Below are positions 17,708-26,226 of a stretch of 64,000 nucleotides of DNA, piece by piece. The notes under the pieces were generated by a model that was given only the letters and a program-made list of their open reading frames with translations, did not search any database and had not been told where the DNA came from. Position numbers and translations under genes: made by a program. The stretch spans positions 62,001 to 126,000 of the forward strand of contig JBIQJI010000007.1 in NCBI GenBank assembly GCA_044507605.1. The letters are read 5' to 3'. This DNA comes from Thermopolyspora sp044507605 (lineage in GTDB: Bacteria > Actinomycetota > Actinomycetes > Streptosporangiales > Streptosporangiaceae). Numbering within the stretch: position 1 is the first letter of the stretch; the number at the start of each line of letters is the position of its first letter.

Positions 17708-19759
17708 TCAGGCGGGGGGCGGTGACGGTGCGGCCGTCGGCAGGCCCGGGAAGCCCTCCTCCGGGAAGCCGCTCGACGTGCCGCCCTGGCCGGGCAGCAC
17801 CACCTGGTCGCCCTCCCGCAGGCCGGCCACGATCTCGATGAACCGCTCGCCCCGGATGCCGGTCGTGACCTGCCGCTCCAGGCGTCGCCCGTCGCGCTCG
17901 ACCGTGACCACGCCGACCCCGTCGCCCTGGAGCCGCACGGCCCGCGCCGGGACGTAGAGCGCTGCCTCCGCCTTGCCGGTGGTCACCGTGATGCTCGCGT
18001 TCTGGCCGAGCAGCAGCCCGGCCGGGTGACGGTCGAAGGCCACCAGCACGCCGTACTGGACGAGGCGGCCCGTCGTGGTGGCGGTCGGGTCGATGTGGGT
18101 GATCGTGCCCGTGTACTGCTCGCCCGGCCGGGTCGCCAGCGTCACCACGGCCCGCTGGCCGATCCGCAGGCTGCCCACATCGGACTGCGTGAACAGGCCT
18201 TTGACCTGCAGCTCGTCGAGATCGCCCAGCCGGATGAAGCCGCTCGCGCTGCCGGCCCTGACCTGGGTGCCGACCGTGCCCGCGATGGACAGCACGGTGC
18301 CGTCGGCCGGTGCGGTGATCACCACGCCCTTCAGAGCCTGCCTGGCCGCCTCCAGATCGTCCTTGGCCTGCGTCACGTCGGCCTCGGCCTCCGCCTCGGT
18401 GACCGCCCGCCCGCGTCCGTCACCGGCGGCACCGAAGCCGCCCGCCCGGCCCACGGATCCCGTCCCGGTACGGCCGACCCGGGGCTGCCGTCCCTTCGCC
18501 TGCTCGCCCCCGGCGTCGCCCGCGCCGTTCTTGCCCGTGCCGTTCTTGCCCGTGCCCGCCTTGCCCGCGCCGGCCGTTCCGCCTGCGGTGGGGGACGGGC
18601 ACGCGCTCGGGGGAGCGGCGTCGGCCGAGGTGGACGGCCGGGCGTCATGCGACGGGCCACCGCCGGGGCCGGTGGAGCCGCCGGCCGGTCGGCTCGCCGA
18701 GGCGCTCGGGTGGGGGCGGCCGGACGCCGACGTGGACGGCCGGGGGCCGGTGCCGGTCGGGGCCGTGGTCACGGTGACCGTGGCGGTCGGCCGGACGGTC
18801 ACGGTCACCGTGGGCCGGACCGTGACCGTGACGGTCGCGGTCGGCGTCGCGGTCACCGTGACGGTGGCCGTGGGTCCGGCCGCCGTGGGGCGCGGCGTCG
18901 GGGCCGGCGTCGGCACCGGGGTCGGCGTCCTGGTGGGGGCGCCGGTCGGCTTCGGGGTCGCGGTCACGGTGCGGGTGACGGTGACCGTCGGCGCGGGGCC
19001 GGGCGCGGCCGAGGAGGCGGAGCCGGGCGACGCGGCCGGGGCGGAGGGGTACGCGCCGAGCCGGTAAGCGGCCGGCTCGATCCGCATGGTTCCGGGGGCG
19101 GGCTCGACCTGTCCCGATGCCGGAGGGCTCGCGGTGGCGGAGCGGGCCGGGGAGCAGGTGTTCGCGGGGGAGGCGCCCGGTGTGGGCGCGGTCGCCGGGC
19201 GGCCGTCGGACGACGACGATGGGCGGGTGTGGGGCGGCGATGGTGCGGCCGACGCGCCCTGCCCCGCAGCCTGCCCCGCGCCCCGTCCCGCGCCGGTGGC
19301 CACCGACCTGCCCGCGCCGGACGAGGTGCTCGATCCGCCCGATCCGCTGGTCCCGCTGGACGACGTCCTGGAGGACGAAGTGCCGTTCTGGATGTTCGCG
19401 AGGGTTTCTTCGGCGGCGGCGAGGTTCGCTTTGGCGGCGTCGTACTGTTCGCGGGCGGCGGTGTCGTCGATGCGGGCCAATATCTGCCCCTTGTCGACCT
19501 TGTCGCCCACCTTCACGTAGATCTTTTGGACGGTGCCGTCGGCTCCGAAGGCCAGGTCGCGGGTGTGTGCGTCGACGGTGGAGCCTGCCGCCGACACCGT
19601 TGAGGTCACCGTTCCGCGTTTGGCCGCCGCGAGCGAGATCCGCGCCGGCGGCGGGGAGGTGTCGCTCGTGGCGTGGATGAGACCGGCGGCGGTGGCGACG
19701 ATGCCCGCGAGGGCGAGCAATCCGAAGCGCACGACGGCCGACGGATTGGGTGATCTCAT
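17708..19759 (-). CDS. Membrane-fusion (MacA/HlyD-type) adaptor with long low-complexity insert
   Basis: This 683-residue adaptor has an N-terminal membrane anchor (residues 10-30) and the first lipoyl half (FGADGTVQKIYVKVGDKVDKGQILARID, residues 71-98). A coiled-coil helix begins (AAREQYDAAKANLAAAEETLANIQN) but is interrupted near residue 125. About 327 residues of Ser/Gly/Pro/Thr sequence follow, including a VTVTVTATPT-like repeat. The second helix and lipoyl half resume at residue 452 (AEADVTQAKDDLEAARQALKG, then VVITAPADGTVLS), then a beta-barrel domain and a membrane-proximal domain. Such adaptors link an inner-membrane pump to the exterior. It has no pump gene in its own operon; a divergent MacB-type pair lies beyond 19883. 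Confidence 0.85.
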   Translation of the reverse strand: MRSPNPSAVVRFGLLALAGIVATAAGLIHATSDTSPPPARISLAAAKRGTVTSTVSAAGSTVDAHTRDLAFGADGTVQKIYVKVGDKVDKGQILARIDDTAAREQYDAAKANLAAAEETLANIQNGTSSSRTSSSGTSGSGGSSTSSGAGRSVATGAGRGAGQAAGQGASAAPSPPHTRPSSSSDGRPATAPTPGASPANTCSPARSATASPPASGQVEPAPGTMRIEPAAYRLGAYPSAPAASPGSASSAAPGPAPTVTVTRTVTATPKPTGAPTRTPTPVPTPAPTPRPTAAGPTATVTVTATPTATVTVTVRPTVTVTVRPTATVTVTTAPTGTGPRPSTSASGRPHPSASASRPAGGSTGPGGGPSHDARPSTSADAAPPSACPSPTAGGTAGAGKAGTGKNGTGKNGAGDAGGEQAKGRQPRVGRTGTGSVGRAGGFGAAGDGRGRAVTEAEAEADVTQAKDDLEAARQALKGVVITAPADGTVLSIAGTVGTQVRAGSASGFIRLGDLDELQVKGLFTQSDVGSLRIGQRAVVTLATRPGEQYTGTITHIDPTATTTGRLVQYGVLVAFDRHPAGLLLGQNASITVTTGKAEAALYVPARAVRLQGDGVGVVTVERDGRRLERQVTTGIRGERFIEIVAGLREGDQVVLPGQGGTSSGFPEEGFPGLPTAAPSPPPA
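18740..18990. repeat. Degenerate GTCACGGTGACC-type tandem repeat inside adaptor gene
   Basis: Short units around GTCACGGTGACCGT recur many times, giving alternating Val-Thr with Pro/Ala breaks in the adaptor protein. The reading frame is kept. Such stretches can expand or contract by slippage. Confidence 0.65.
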
Positions 19760-19793
19760 GGCGACATGCTGGTCTAGGTCAGGTGATGTGCAG

Positions 19794-19859
19794 CTCAGCC
19801 GCCTCTGAGAGTTTCCTGTAAATCATCCATCTGCCAGGAAACCTTAAGTAACGGCTGAG
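19794..19859. promoter_or_regulatory. 66-bp nested dyad between divergent adaptor genes
   Basis: Two pairs of perfect 8-bp arms share one centre at 19826.5: CTCAGCCG (19794-19801) with CGGCTGAG (19852-19859), and GTTTCCTG (19811-19818) with CAGGAAAC (19835-19842). Nine bases separate outer and inner arms on each side. The element occupies the promoter region between the adaptors at 17708 (minus) and 19883 (plus). It is a good candidate for a response-regulator binding site acting on both directions. Confidence 0.6.
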
Positions 19860-19882
19860 GTGGGTCCAAGCGCCGAGCATCA

Positions 19883-21064
19883 TTGTCCAGACCTGTGAAG
19901 TTGTCGCTGAGGCGCAGAGCGCTGTTCGTGAACGGTGCCCTGGTGGTGCTGTTGCTGGGCGGCGCGGGGGCCGCGTACGCCTCCCTCAGCGACGGGTCCG
20001 AGCCGGAGGTCGCGGCGACGCCGACGACTCGTGTCACCCGGGGCACCGTGCTGGCCTCGGTGTCGGCCTCGGGGTCCGTGGAGAGCGCCAGGGCCCGCGA
20101 CCTGGGCTTCGGCACGAGCGGCACCGTCGAGAAGATCTACGTCGACGTCGGGGACAAGGTGAAGAAGGGCCAGGTGCTGGCCCGGCTCGACGACACGGCC
20201 GCCGAGGAGAGCCTCGCCGCCGCCAAGGCCGCCTTGGACGCCGCGGCCGACGGAGACACCGACACGGCGGCCGGCTACGCGCAGTACGTCAGCGCGCGCA
20301 ACACCTACAGACAGGCCAAGCGCACGCTCGCGGGCACCGTGATCAAGGCGCCTTTCGCCGGCACGGTCGTGGCGCTGAACGGCACGGTCGGCGGCTCCTC
20401 GTCGGCGACGGGCGGCTCGTCGGGTTCGTCGGGGTCGGCGTCCCCCGGCGGCGGGGGGAGCGGCGCGGCCCGGGGCGGCGGTTCCTCCTCGTCGTCCGGC
20501 GGATCGTCCGGCGGCTTCGTCCGGCTCGCCGACACGAAGAGGCTGCAGGTCGTCGGCGAGTTCACCGAGGCCGACGTGACCAAACTCAAGGTCGGCCAGC
20601 CCGCGACGTTCTCGTTCGACGCGCTGGCCGGGGTGACCGCGAGCGGCGAGGTCACGCTCATCGACCCGGTGGCGCACACGAGCGACAACGTGGTCCAGTA
20701 CGCGGTCACGATCTCGATGACCGAGGTGCCGGAGACGGTGCGGCTCGGCCAGACGGCCACGGTGCGGGTCGTCGTCGACCGGGCGGACGACGTGCTGTCG
20801 GTGCCCTCGTCGTCGGTGACCACGGCGGGTGGCCGTACGACGGTGACGGTGCTGGAGAACGGCCGCGAGGTGGTCACCCCGGTCGAGGTGGGCGTCCGTG
20901 GCGACACCATGACCGAGATCAGGTCGGGGCTGCGGGAGGGCGACGAGGTCGTCCGGCGGCTCGCCGGCACCGGCACGACGGGCGGCTTCGGCCGGTTCCC
21001 GGGCTTCGGCGGCTTCGGCGGCGGTACCCGCGTGCGGGTCGGTGGAGGCGGTGGCGGCCGATGA
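19883..21064 (+). CDS. Membrane-fusion adaptor of MacAB-type exporter
   Basis: This 393-residue HlyD/MacA-like protein has a membrane helix near residues 14-35, a lipoyl half (FGTSGTVEKIYVDVGDKVKKGQVLARLDD), a short helical hairpin (AAEESLAAAKAALDAAADG to YVSARNTYRQAKRTLAG), the second lipoyl half with a Ser/Gly-rich insert near residues 170-210, and the barrel domain (DTKRLQVVGEFTEADVTKLKVGQPA). A Gly/Arg-rich end overlaps the ATPase gene start by four bases. It should couple the ABC pump encoded next to the cell exterior. The start is GTG 19883 (MKLSLRRRAL). Confidence 0.88.
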   Translation: MSRPVKLSLRRRALFVNGALVVLLLGGAGAAYASLSDGSEPEVAATPTTRVTRGTVLASVSASGSVESARARDLGFGTSGTVEKIYVDVGDKVKKGQVLARLDDTAAEESLAAAKAALDAAADGDTDTAAGYAQYVSARNTYRQAKRTLAGTVIKAPFAGTVVALNGTVGGSSSATGGSSGSSGSASPGGGGSGAARGGGSSSSSGGSSGGFVRLADTKRLQVVGEFTEADVTKLKVGQPATFSFDALAGVTASGEVTLIDPVAHTSDNVVQYAVTISMTEVPETVRLGQTATVRVVVDRADDVLSVPSSSVTTAGGRTTVTVLENGREVVTPVEVGVRGDTMTEIRSGLREGDEVVRRLAGTGTTGGFGRFPGFGGFGGGTRVRVGGGGGGR

Positions 21065-21819
21065 GCGACGACGGCGCGGCGACCGCGGACCGGACCGCGC
21101 CGGTGCTCGACGTCCGCGACGTCACCAAGGTCTACGGCCGCGGCGACACCGAGGTGCGCGCGCTGCGCGGCGTGTCGCTGACCGTGGAGAAGGGCGACTA
21201 CGTCGCCGTCATGGGCGCCTCGGGCTCCGGCAAGTCGACGCTGATGAACATCCTCGGCTGCCTGGACGTCCCGTCCAGCGGGCGCTATCTGATCGACGGC
21301 ACCGACGTGGCCGCGCTCGACGAGCGGCGGCTCGCGCTGCTGCGCAACCGCAAGATCGGGTTCGTGTTCCAGTCGTTCAACCTGATCCCGCGCATGAGCG
21401 CCCTCGCCAACGTCGAGCTGCCTCTCGCGTACGGCGGCGTCAAACCCGCCGAGCGGCGCAGGCGGGCGCTGGCGGCGCTGGCGGAGGTCGGCCTGGCCGA
21501 CCGGGTGCGGCACGAGCCGAACGAGCTGTCGGGCGGCCAGCAACAGCGGGTCGCGGTGGCCCGGGCGCTGGTCACGGCCCCGTCGCTGCTGCTCGCCGAC
21601 GAGCCGACGGGCAACCTGGACACCGAATCGACCGCCGACGTCCTCGCCATTTTCGACCGGCTCAGCGAGTCGGCCCGCACGATCGTGCTGATCACTCACG
21701 AGGACGACGTGGCGGCGCACGCCCAGCGGGTGATCCGGCTGGTCGACGGGCGGGTCGTCGAGGACCGCAGGCAGGTGCCGGCGCACCGCGCCGCCTCGCG
21801 CGGGGCGGTGACGGGGTGA
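21061..21819 (+). CDS. ABC transporter ATP-binding protein, MacB/LolD type
   Basis: This 252-residue ATPase has Walker A GASGSGKST near residue 50, Q-loop FVFQSFNLIPRMSALANVELPL, the signature LSGGQQQRVAVARAL, Walker B LLLADEPTGNLD and the switch His in VLITHEDD. The pattern is that of the MacB/LolD group, which powers mechanotransmission exporters rather than importers. It overlaps the adaptor upstream and the permease downstream by four bases each, so all three are translated together. Confidence 0.93.
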   Translation: MSDDGAATADRTAPVLDVRDVTKVYGRGDTEVRALRGVSLTVEKGDYVAVMGASGSGKSTLMNILGCLDVPSSGRYLIDGTDVAALDERRLALLRNRKIGFVFQSFNLIPRMSALANVELPLAYGGVKPAERRRRALAALAEVGLADRVRHEPNELSGGQQQRVAVARALVTAPSLLLADEPTGNLDTESTADVLAIFDRLSESARTIVLITHEDDVAAHAQRVIRLVDGRVVEDRRQVPAHRAASRGAVTG

Positions 21820-23090
21820 GCACGGTCGAGGTTCTGCGGTTCGCGGTGCGCGGCCTGCTGGCCAACAAGACGCGCAGCGCGCTGACCATGCTCGGCATTC
21901 TGATCGGCGTCGCCGCCGTGATCCTGCTGGTCGCCGTCGGCCAGGGCTCGTCGCGGGCGATCACCGACAACATCGCGCGGCTGGGCTCCAACACGCTCAC
22001 CGTCATGCGGTCGTTCAGCGGCGGAGGCGGCGGGCCGGGCGGCGGGTTCGCCCGCCGGGGCGCCGGCGGCGGGCCGGGCGCGAGCGGGCCGCGAACCCAG
22101 GCGAAGGAGCTCACCGTCGACGACGCCAGGGCCCTGGCGGACACGACGATGGCGCCGTCGGTGCGGAGCGTGTCGCCGGTCGTGACCGCGAGCGGCCAGA
22201 CGGCGACGTACGAGGGGGCGAGCCACGCGATCGCGCAGCTCGTCGGCACCTACCCGAGCTACTTCGAGGCGACGAACAAGCCGGTCGCCAAGGGCGCCTA
22301 CTTCTACAACGACGACGTGCTGGCGTCGCGGAAGGTCGTGGTCATCGGGCAGACCGTGGCGAACGACCTGTTCGGCACGGTCGACCCGATCGGCGAGCAG
22401 ATCGCCATCACCGGCGTGCCGTTCACGGTCGTCGGGGTGCTGAAGGCGTCGGGGTCGTCCGGCACCGGCCAGCAGGACGCCGACGACGTGGCGATCGCGC
22501 CGCTGCCGGCCGTGCAGCAGTCGCTGACGGGGTTCGGCTCGCTCGGGTCGATCGTGGTGCAGGCCAGGAACGCGGACGTGGTCGACCAGGCCCAGGCGGA
22601 GATCACGACGATCCTGAACGAGCGGCACGGCATCACCGCCGGCGCCGCCGCCGACTTCCGCGTCCTCAACCAGACCACCCTGCGCGAGACGGTCGGCGCG
22701 GCGACGAGCACGTTCACCGTGCTCCTCGCGGCCGTCGCCGCGATCAGCCTGATCGTCGGCGGCATCGGCATCACCAACATCATGCTGGTCACCGTGACCG
22801 AGCGGACCCGCGAGATCGGCATCCGCAAGGCCATCGGGGCGCCGAGGGGGGCGATCCTCGGCCAGTTCCTCGCGGAGGCCACGATGCTCAGCCTCGCCGG
22901 GGGCCTGGCGGGGGTCGCCATCGGGGTCATCGGCAGCCGGTTCACGATCGCCGGGGTGCGGCCGATCATCGTGCCGTCGTCGATCGTGCTGGCGCTCGGC
23001 GTGTCGGTGGCGATCGGGCTGTTCTTCGGCAGCTATCCCGCCAATCGCGCGGCCAAGCTGCGTCCCATCGAGGCGCTGCGTCATGAGTGA
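21816..23090 (+). CDS. ABC transporter permease, MacB-type
   Basis: This 424-residue permease has one N-terminal membrane helix (LTMLGILIGVAAVILLVAVGQG), a large extracellular MacB_PCD domain with a Gly/Pro-rich loop near residues 65-90, and the FtsX domain with three C-terminal helices (STFTVLLAAVAAISLIVGGIGITNIMLVTVTERTREIGIRKAIGA). The EIGIRKAIGA coupling motif is typical of the family. GTG at 21816 overlaps the ATPase stop. It probably exports peptides or lipids, or shears envelope components, together with the adaptor. Substrate unknown. Confidence 0.92.
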   Translation: MSTVEVLRFAVRGLLANKTRSALTMLGILIGVAAVILLVAVGQGSSRAITDNIARLGSNTLTVMRSFSGGGGGPGGGFARRGAGGGPGASGPRTQAKELTVDDARALADTTMAPSVRSVSPVVTASGQTATYEGASHAIAQLVGTYPSYFEATNKPVAKGAYFYNDDVLASRKVVVIGQTVANDLFGTVDPIGEQIAITGVPFTVVGVLKASGSSGTGQQDADDVAIAPLPAVQQSLTGFGSLGSIVVQARNADVVDQAQAEITTILNERHGITAGAAADFRVLNQTTLRETVGAATSTFTVLLAAVAAISLIVGGIGITNIMLVTVTERTREIGIRKAIGAPRGAILGQFLAEATMLSLAGGLAGVAIGVIGSRFTIAGVRPIIVPSSIVLALGVSVAIGLFFGSYPANRAAKLRPIEALRHE

Positions 23091-23132
23091 GCGGTACGGC
23101 CGCGAACAGGCGAGCGGAGAGTGGGTCTTCGG

Positions 23133-23786
23133 GTGAACGAGACGAGGCGCAAGCCGGCCAGGGCGGACGACCGGGAGATGTCGACGGAGGAGCTGCTCGG
23201 CTCGTCGCCGTTCGACGACGAGGACCTGGCGGCCGAACTGCGGACCCGGCCGGGCGGGGCGCGGTTGTCGACGGCGACCCTGGTGCTCGGCGCCGCGGTG
23301 CTGCTGATGCTGGGCGTTCTCGGCGGCATCCAGGCGGAGAAGGCCTGGGGGAGCCGGAGCGGCGGCGGCTCGGCGGGCGCCGCCGCGGTGCGCGCCGGGT
23401 CCGGCGGGGCCGGCGGGCCCGACAGGTCCGGCAGGTCGGGCCCGGCGGGCGACCGGAGGGCCGGGCGGTTCGGCGACGCGGGCGCGGGTGGCACTCGGCG
23501 GGCGGGAGGGTCCGGCGCGACCATCGGCACGGTCACGCTGGTGGACGGTAAAAAGATCTACGTGCGGACTTTCACCGGGAGCACGGTCATCGTCACGACC
23601 GGCGACGACACCGAGATCCAGGTCTCGAAGCCGGGCCGGGCGAAGGACCTCAAGCCCGGCAGCACCGTGATCGTCCAGGGGGAGCAGGGCGCCGACGGCA
23701 CCGTCGCGGCCACCAGCGTTCAGCAGAGCTCCGGCCTGACCGGCGGATTCAGCAGAATGAGCACAAGAAACGGGGGTCGGTCATGA
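23133..23786 (+). CDS. Membrane-anchored DUF5666-like protein
   Basis: This protein of about 217 residues has a cytoplasmic head, one membrane helix (LSTATLVLGAAVLLMLGVLGGIQAEK), a Gly/Arg/Ala-rich linker of about 60 residues, and a small extracellular beta domain (GTVTLVDGKKIYVRTFTGSTVIVTTGDDTEIQVSK, LKPGSTVIVQGEQGADGTVAATSVQ) resembling DUF5666 OB-like folds. It lies between the exporter and response regulator 2 and overlaps the latter by four bases (ATGA). It may be an accessory or sensing partner of the pump. The start could be GTG 23121, GTG 23133 or ATG 23178; GGAGAG favours 23133. Confidence 0.7.
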   Translation: MNETRRKPARADDREMSTEELLGSSPFDDEDLAAELRTRPGGARLSTATLVLGAAVLLMLGVLGGIQAEKAWGSRSGGGSAGAAAVRAGSGGAGGPDRSGRSGPAGDRRAGRFGDAGAGGTRRAGGSGATIGTVTLVDGKKIYVRTFTGSTVIVTTGDDTEIQVSKPGRAKDLKPGSTVIVQGEQGADGTVAATSVQQSSGLTGGFSRMSTRNGGRS

Positions 23787-24559
23787 CGGTACGAGCCGGG
23801 GCAGAAGGATCGGCACGGCCAGGGGCGGGGACGGAACGGAGCGGACGGGTGACGACGGGTGCCGGCAAACGCGGCGAGGAGGGACGGCTGCTGGTCGTCG
23901 ACGACGAGCCGAACATCCGTGAACTGCTCTCGGCGAGCCTGCGATTCGCCGGATTCGAGGTGCTGACCGCAGCCGACGGGCGGGAGGCCGTGCAGATCGC
24001 GGAACGCAGCCGCCCCGATCTCGTCGTGCTCGACGTCATGCTGCCCGACCTGGACGGGTTCGCGGTCATCCAGCGGCTGCGGGCCGGTGGGCGGCGCATC
24101 CCCGTGGTCTTCCTCACGGCCCGCGACGCCACCGAAGACAAGATCACCGGCCTGACGCTGGCCGACGACTACGTCACCAAACCGTTCAGCCTGGAAGAGG
24201 TGCTGGCCCGCATCCGGGCGGTGCTGCGCCGCACCCGGGGCGACTCGGCGATTCCGTCCCGGCTGCAGGTCGCCGACCTGGAACTGGACGAGGACAGCCA
24301 TCAGGTGTGGCGCGCGGGCCGCGCGGTGCACCTGTCGCCGACCGAGTACAAGCTGCTGCACTACTTCATGGTCAACGCCGGGCGTGTGCTGTCGAAGGCG
24401 CAGATCCTCGACCATGTGTGGAACTACGACTTCGGCGGCGACCGCAACGTGGTCGAATCCTATGTTTCCTACCTCAGACGTAAGATCGACACCGTTGATC
24501 CCCGACTGATCCACACCCTGCGAGGCGTGGGGTACGTGCTGCGCGCCCCACGTCAGTGA
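23783..24559 (+). CDS. OmpR-type response regulator (system 2)
   Basis: This 258-residue regulator is a paralogue of the one at 15309, with a longer basic N-terminus of about 34 residues. The phospho-acceptor is Asp84 in VVLDVMLPDLDG. The segment before the conserved Lys reads LTLADDYVTKPF where the paralogue has LTLGGDDYVTKPF, so one residue is missing from the alpha4-beta5 loop. The winged helix is intact (SPTEYKLLHYFMVNAGRVLSKAQILDHVW). It is co-transcribed with the exporter genes upstream and the kinase downstream. Confidence 0.92.
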   Translation: MTVRAGAEGSARPGAGTERSGRVTTGAGKRGEEGRLLVVDDEPNIRELLSASLRFAGFEVLTAADGREAVQIAERSRPDLVVLDVMLPDLDGFAVIQRLRAGGRRIPVVFLTARDATEDKITGLTLADDYVTKPFSLEEVLARIRAVLRRTRGDSAIPSRLQVADLELDEDSHQVWRAGRAVHLSPTEYKLLHYFMVNAGRVLSKAQILDHVWNYDFGGDRNVVESYVSYLRRKIDTVDPRLIHTLRGVGYVLRAPRQ

Positions 24560-24579
24560 CCACACCGGCGTGAGGTGCC

Positions 24580-26178
24580 GTGCACCCGATCAAGGAGCTG
24601 AGGCGGCGGCTGGCCCGGACCCCGTTGTGGCTCCGGCTGGTCGCCGGGACCGTCCTGCTGCTGATAGCCGCGATCACGCTGACCGGCGTGACCGCGGTGA
24701 AGCTGCTCAACGGCTACCTCGTCGACCGCGTCGACACCAACCTGGAGATCGCCGCCGGCATCGCCCACAGCGACCGCAACCGTGACGGCCCGCCCCGGCC
24801 GCCCCGGCGGCTGGAACACGTGACCCTCGGCCGGCTGACGTCCTCGCCGGGGCCCCGCTACCGGCGCGCGCCGGGCAGCTTCTACGTCGTGCTGCTCGAC
24901 TCCAAAGGCGACATCGCCGACACCTACGCCGCGCCCCTCAACACCGAAGTGCCGACGCTGCCGAAAGGCCTCACCCCCGCCGAGGTGGAGCGCCGCGACG
25001 GCCGGCCCTTCGACGTGGCCAGCCCCGACGGCACACGATGGCGGGCCGTCGCCGTGCCCGAACAATACGGGCTCACCCGCGTCGTCGCCATCAACATGAG
25101 GAACGTGCAGAGCACGGTCAACCGGCTCGCCGTCATCGTCAGCTGCGTCGGCGGGGCCGCGGTGCTGATCCTGGTGTTCGCGTGCTACTGGCTGGTGCGG
25201 CGCAGCCTGCGGCCCCTCAACGAGATCGAAGGCACCGCCCGGGCCATCGCCGGGGGCGACCTGTCCCGCCGGGTGCCGGTGCGGCACCGCCGTACCGAGA
25301 TGGGGCGGCTCGGCCGGGCCATCAACGGCATGCTGACCCAGATCGAGGCGGCGTTGCGCGCCCGTGAGGCGTCCGAGACGGCGGCCAGGGAGGCCGCCGA
25401 GGCGGCGCGGCGATCCGCGGTGGAGGCGCGGCGGTCCGAGGAACGCATGCGCAGGTTCATCGCCGACGCCTCCCACGAGCTGCGCACCCCCCTCACCTCC
25501 ATCCGCGGCTTCGCCGAGCTGTACCGGCACGAGGAGGTGCGCGACCTGGAGGAGGCGTCGCGGCTGCTGCGCCGCGTCGAGGACGAGGCCGAGCGGATGG
25601 GCCTGCTCGTCGACGACCTGCTGCTGCTCGCCCGCCTCGACCAGCAGCGCCCCCTCGAACGGCAGCCCGTCGACGTGCTCAGCCTCGCCGCCGGGGCCGT
25701 GCTCGACGCCCAGCTGCTCGCCCCCGACCGGGAGATCGAGCTGGCCCGCCTCGACGACGGCGAAGGCCCCCTCGTGGTGTGCGGCGACGAGGCCCGGATC
25801 CACCAGGTGGTCGGCAACCTCGTCAGCAACGCGCTCAACCACACCCCGCCCGGCACGCCGTTCCGCATCGGCGTGGGCGCCTGCGGCGACACCGAGGTGC
25901 TGATCGAGGTCGCTGACGAGGGCCCCGGCCTCAGCGACGAGGACGCCGAACACGTCTTCGAGCGCTTCTACCGCGCCGACCCCTCCCGCAGCCGCAACGG
26001 CCAGGGCGGCACCGGCCTCGGCCTGTCCATCGTCGCCGCCCTCGTCGACGCCCACGGCGGCACGATCAGCGTGCGCAGCGAACCCGGCCGCGGCGCGTCG
26101 TTCCAGGTCCGGCTCCCGATGGCCGGCCCCGAGTTGACAGCCGACTTCCAGGTGCTCCGCACCTCTCGCGAAGATTGA
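24580..26178 (+). CDS. Sensor histidine kinase (system 2)
   Basis: This 532-residue kinase has the same plan as the paralogue at 16019: helix near residues 18-40, extracellular sensor of about 125 residues, second helix (LAVIVSCVGGAAVLILVFACYWLV), HAMP, an Ala/Glu-rich coiled linker, His299 in ASHELRTPL, then NLVSNALNHTP, DEGPGL and GTGLGLSIV. GTG 24580 follows TGAGGTG. The sensor domain differs in detail from the paralogue, so the two systems probably answer different signals while their regulators remain similar. Confidence 0.92.
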   Translation: MHPIKELRRRLARTPLWLRLVAGTVLLLIAAITLTGVTAVKLLNGYLVDRVDTNLEIAAGIAHSDRNRDGPPRPPRRLEHVTLGRLTSSPGPRYRRAPGSFYVVLLDSKGDIADTYAAPLNTEVPTLPKGLTPAEVERRDGRPFDVASPDGTRWRAVAVPEQYGLTRVVAINMRNVQSTVNRLAVIVSCVGGAAVLILVFACYWLVRRSLRPLNEIEGTARAIAGGDLSRRVPVRHRRTEMGRLGRAINGMLTQIEAALRAREASETAAREAAEAARRSAVEARRSEERMRRFIADASHELRTPLTSIRGFAELYRHEEVRDLEEASRLLRRVEDEAERMGLLVDDLLLLARLDQQRPLERQPVDVLSLAAGAVLDAQLLAPDREIELARLDDGEGPLVVCGDEARIHQVVGNLVSNALNHTPPGTPFRIGVGACGDTEVLIEVADEGPGLSDEDAEHVFERFYRADPSRSRNGQGGTGLGLSIVAALVDAHGGTISVRSEPGRGASFQVRLPMAGPELTADFQVLRTSRED

Positions 26179-26226
26179 TCCCCTGATATTGATCACGTCA
26201 AAGCCCCCCGCTTCGGGAGCCACGTC

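Noticed and set aside
18740..18990. Repeat array that might be CRISPR-like
   Set aside because: Units are short, degenerate, contiguous and keep the protein frame; there are no spacers or cas genes.
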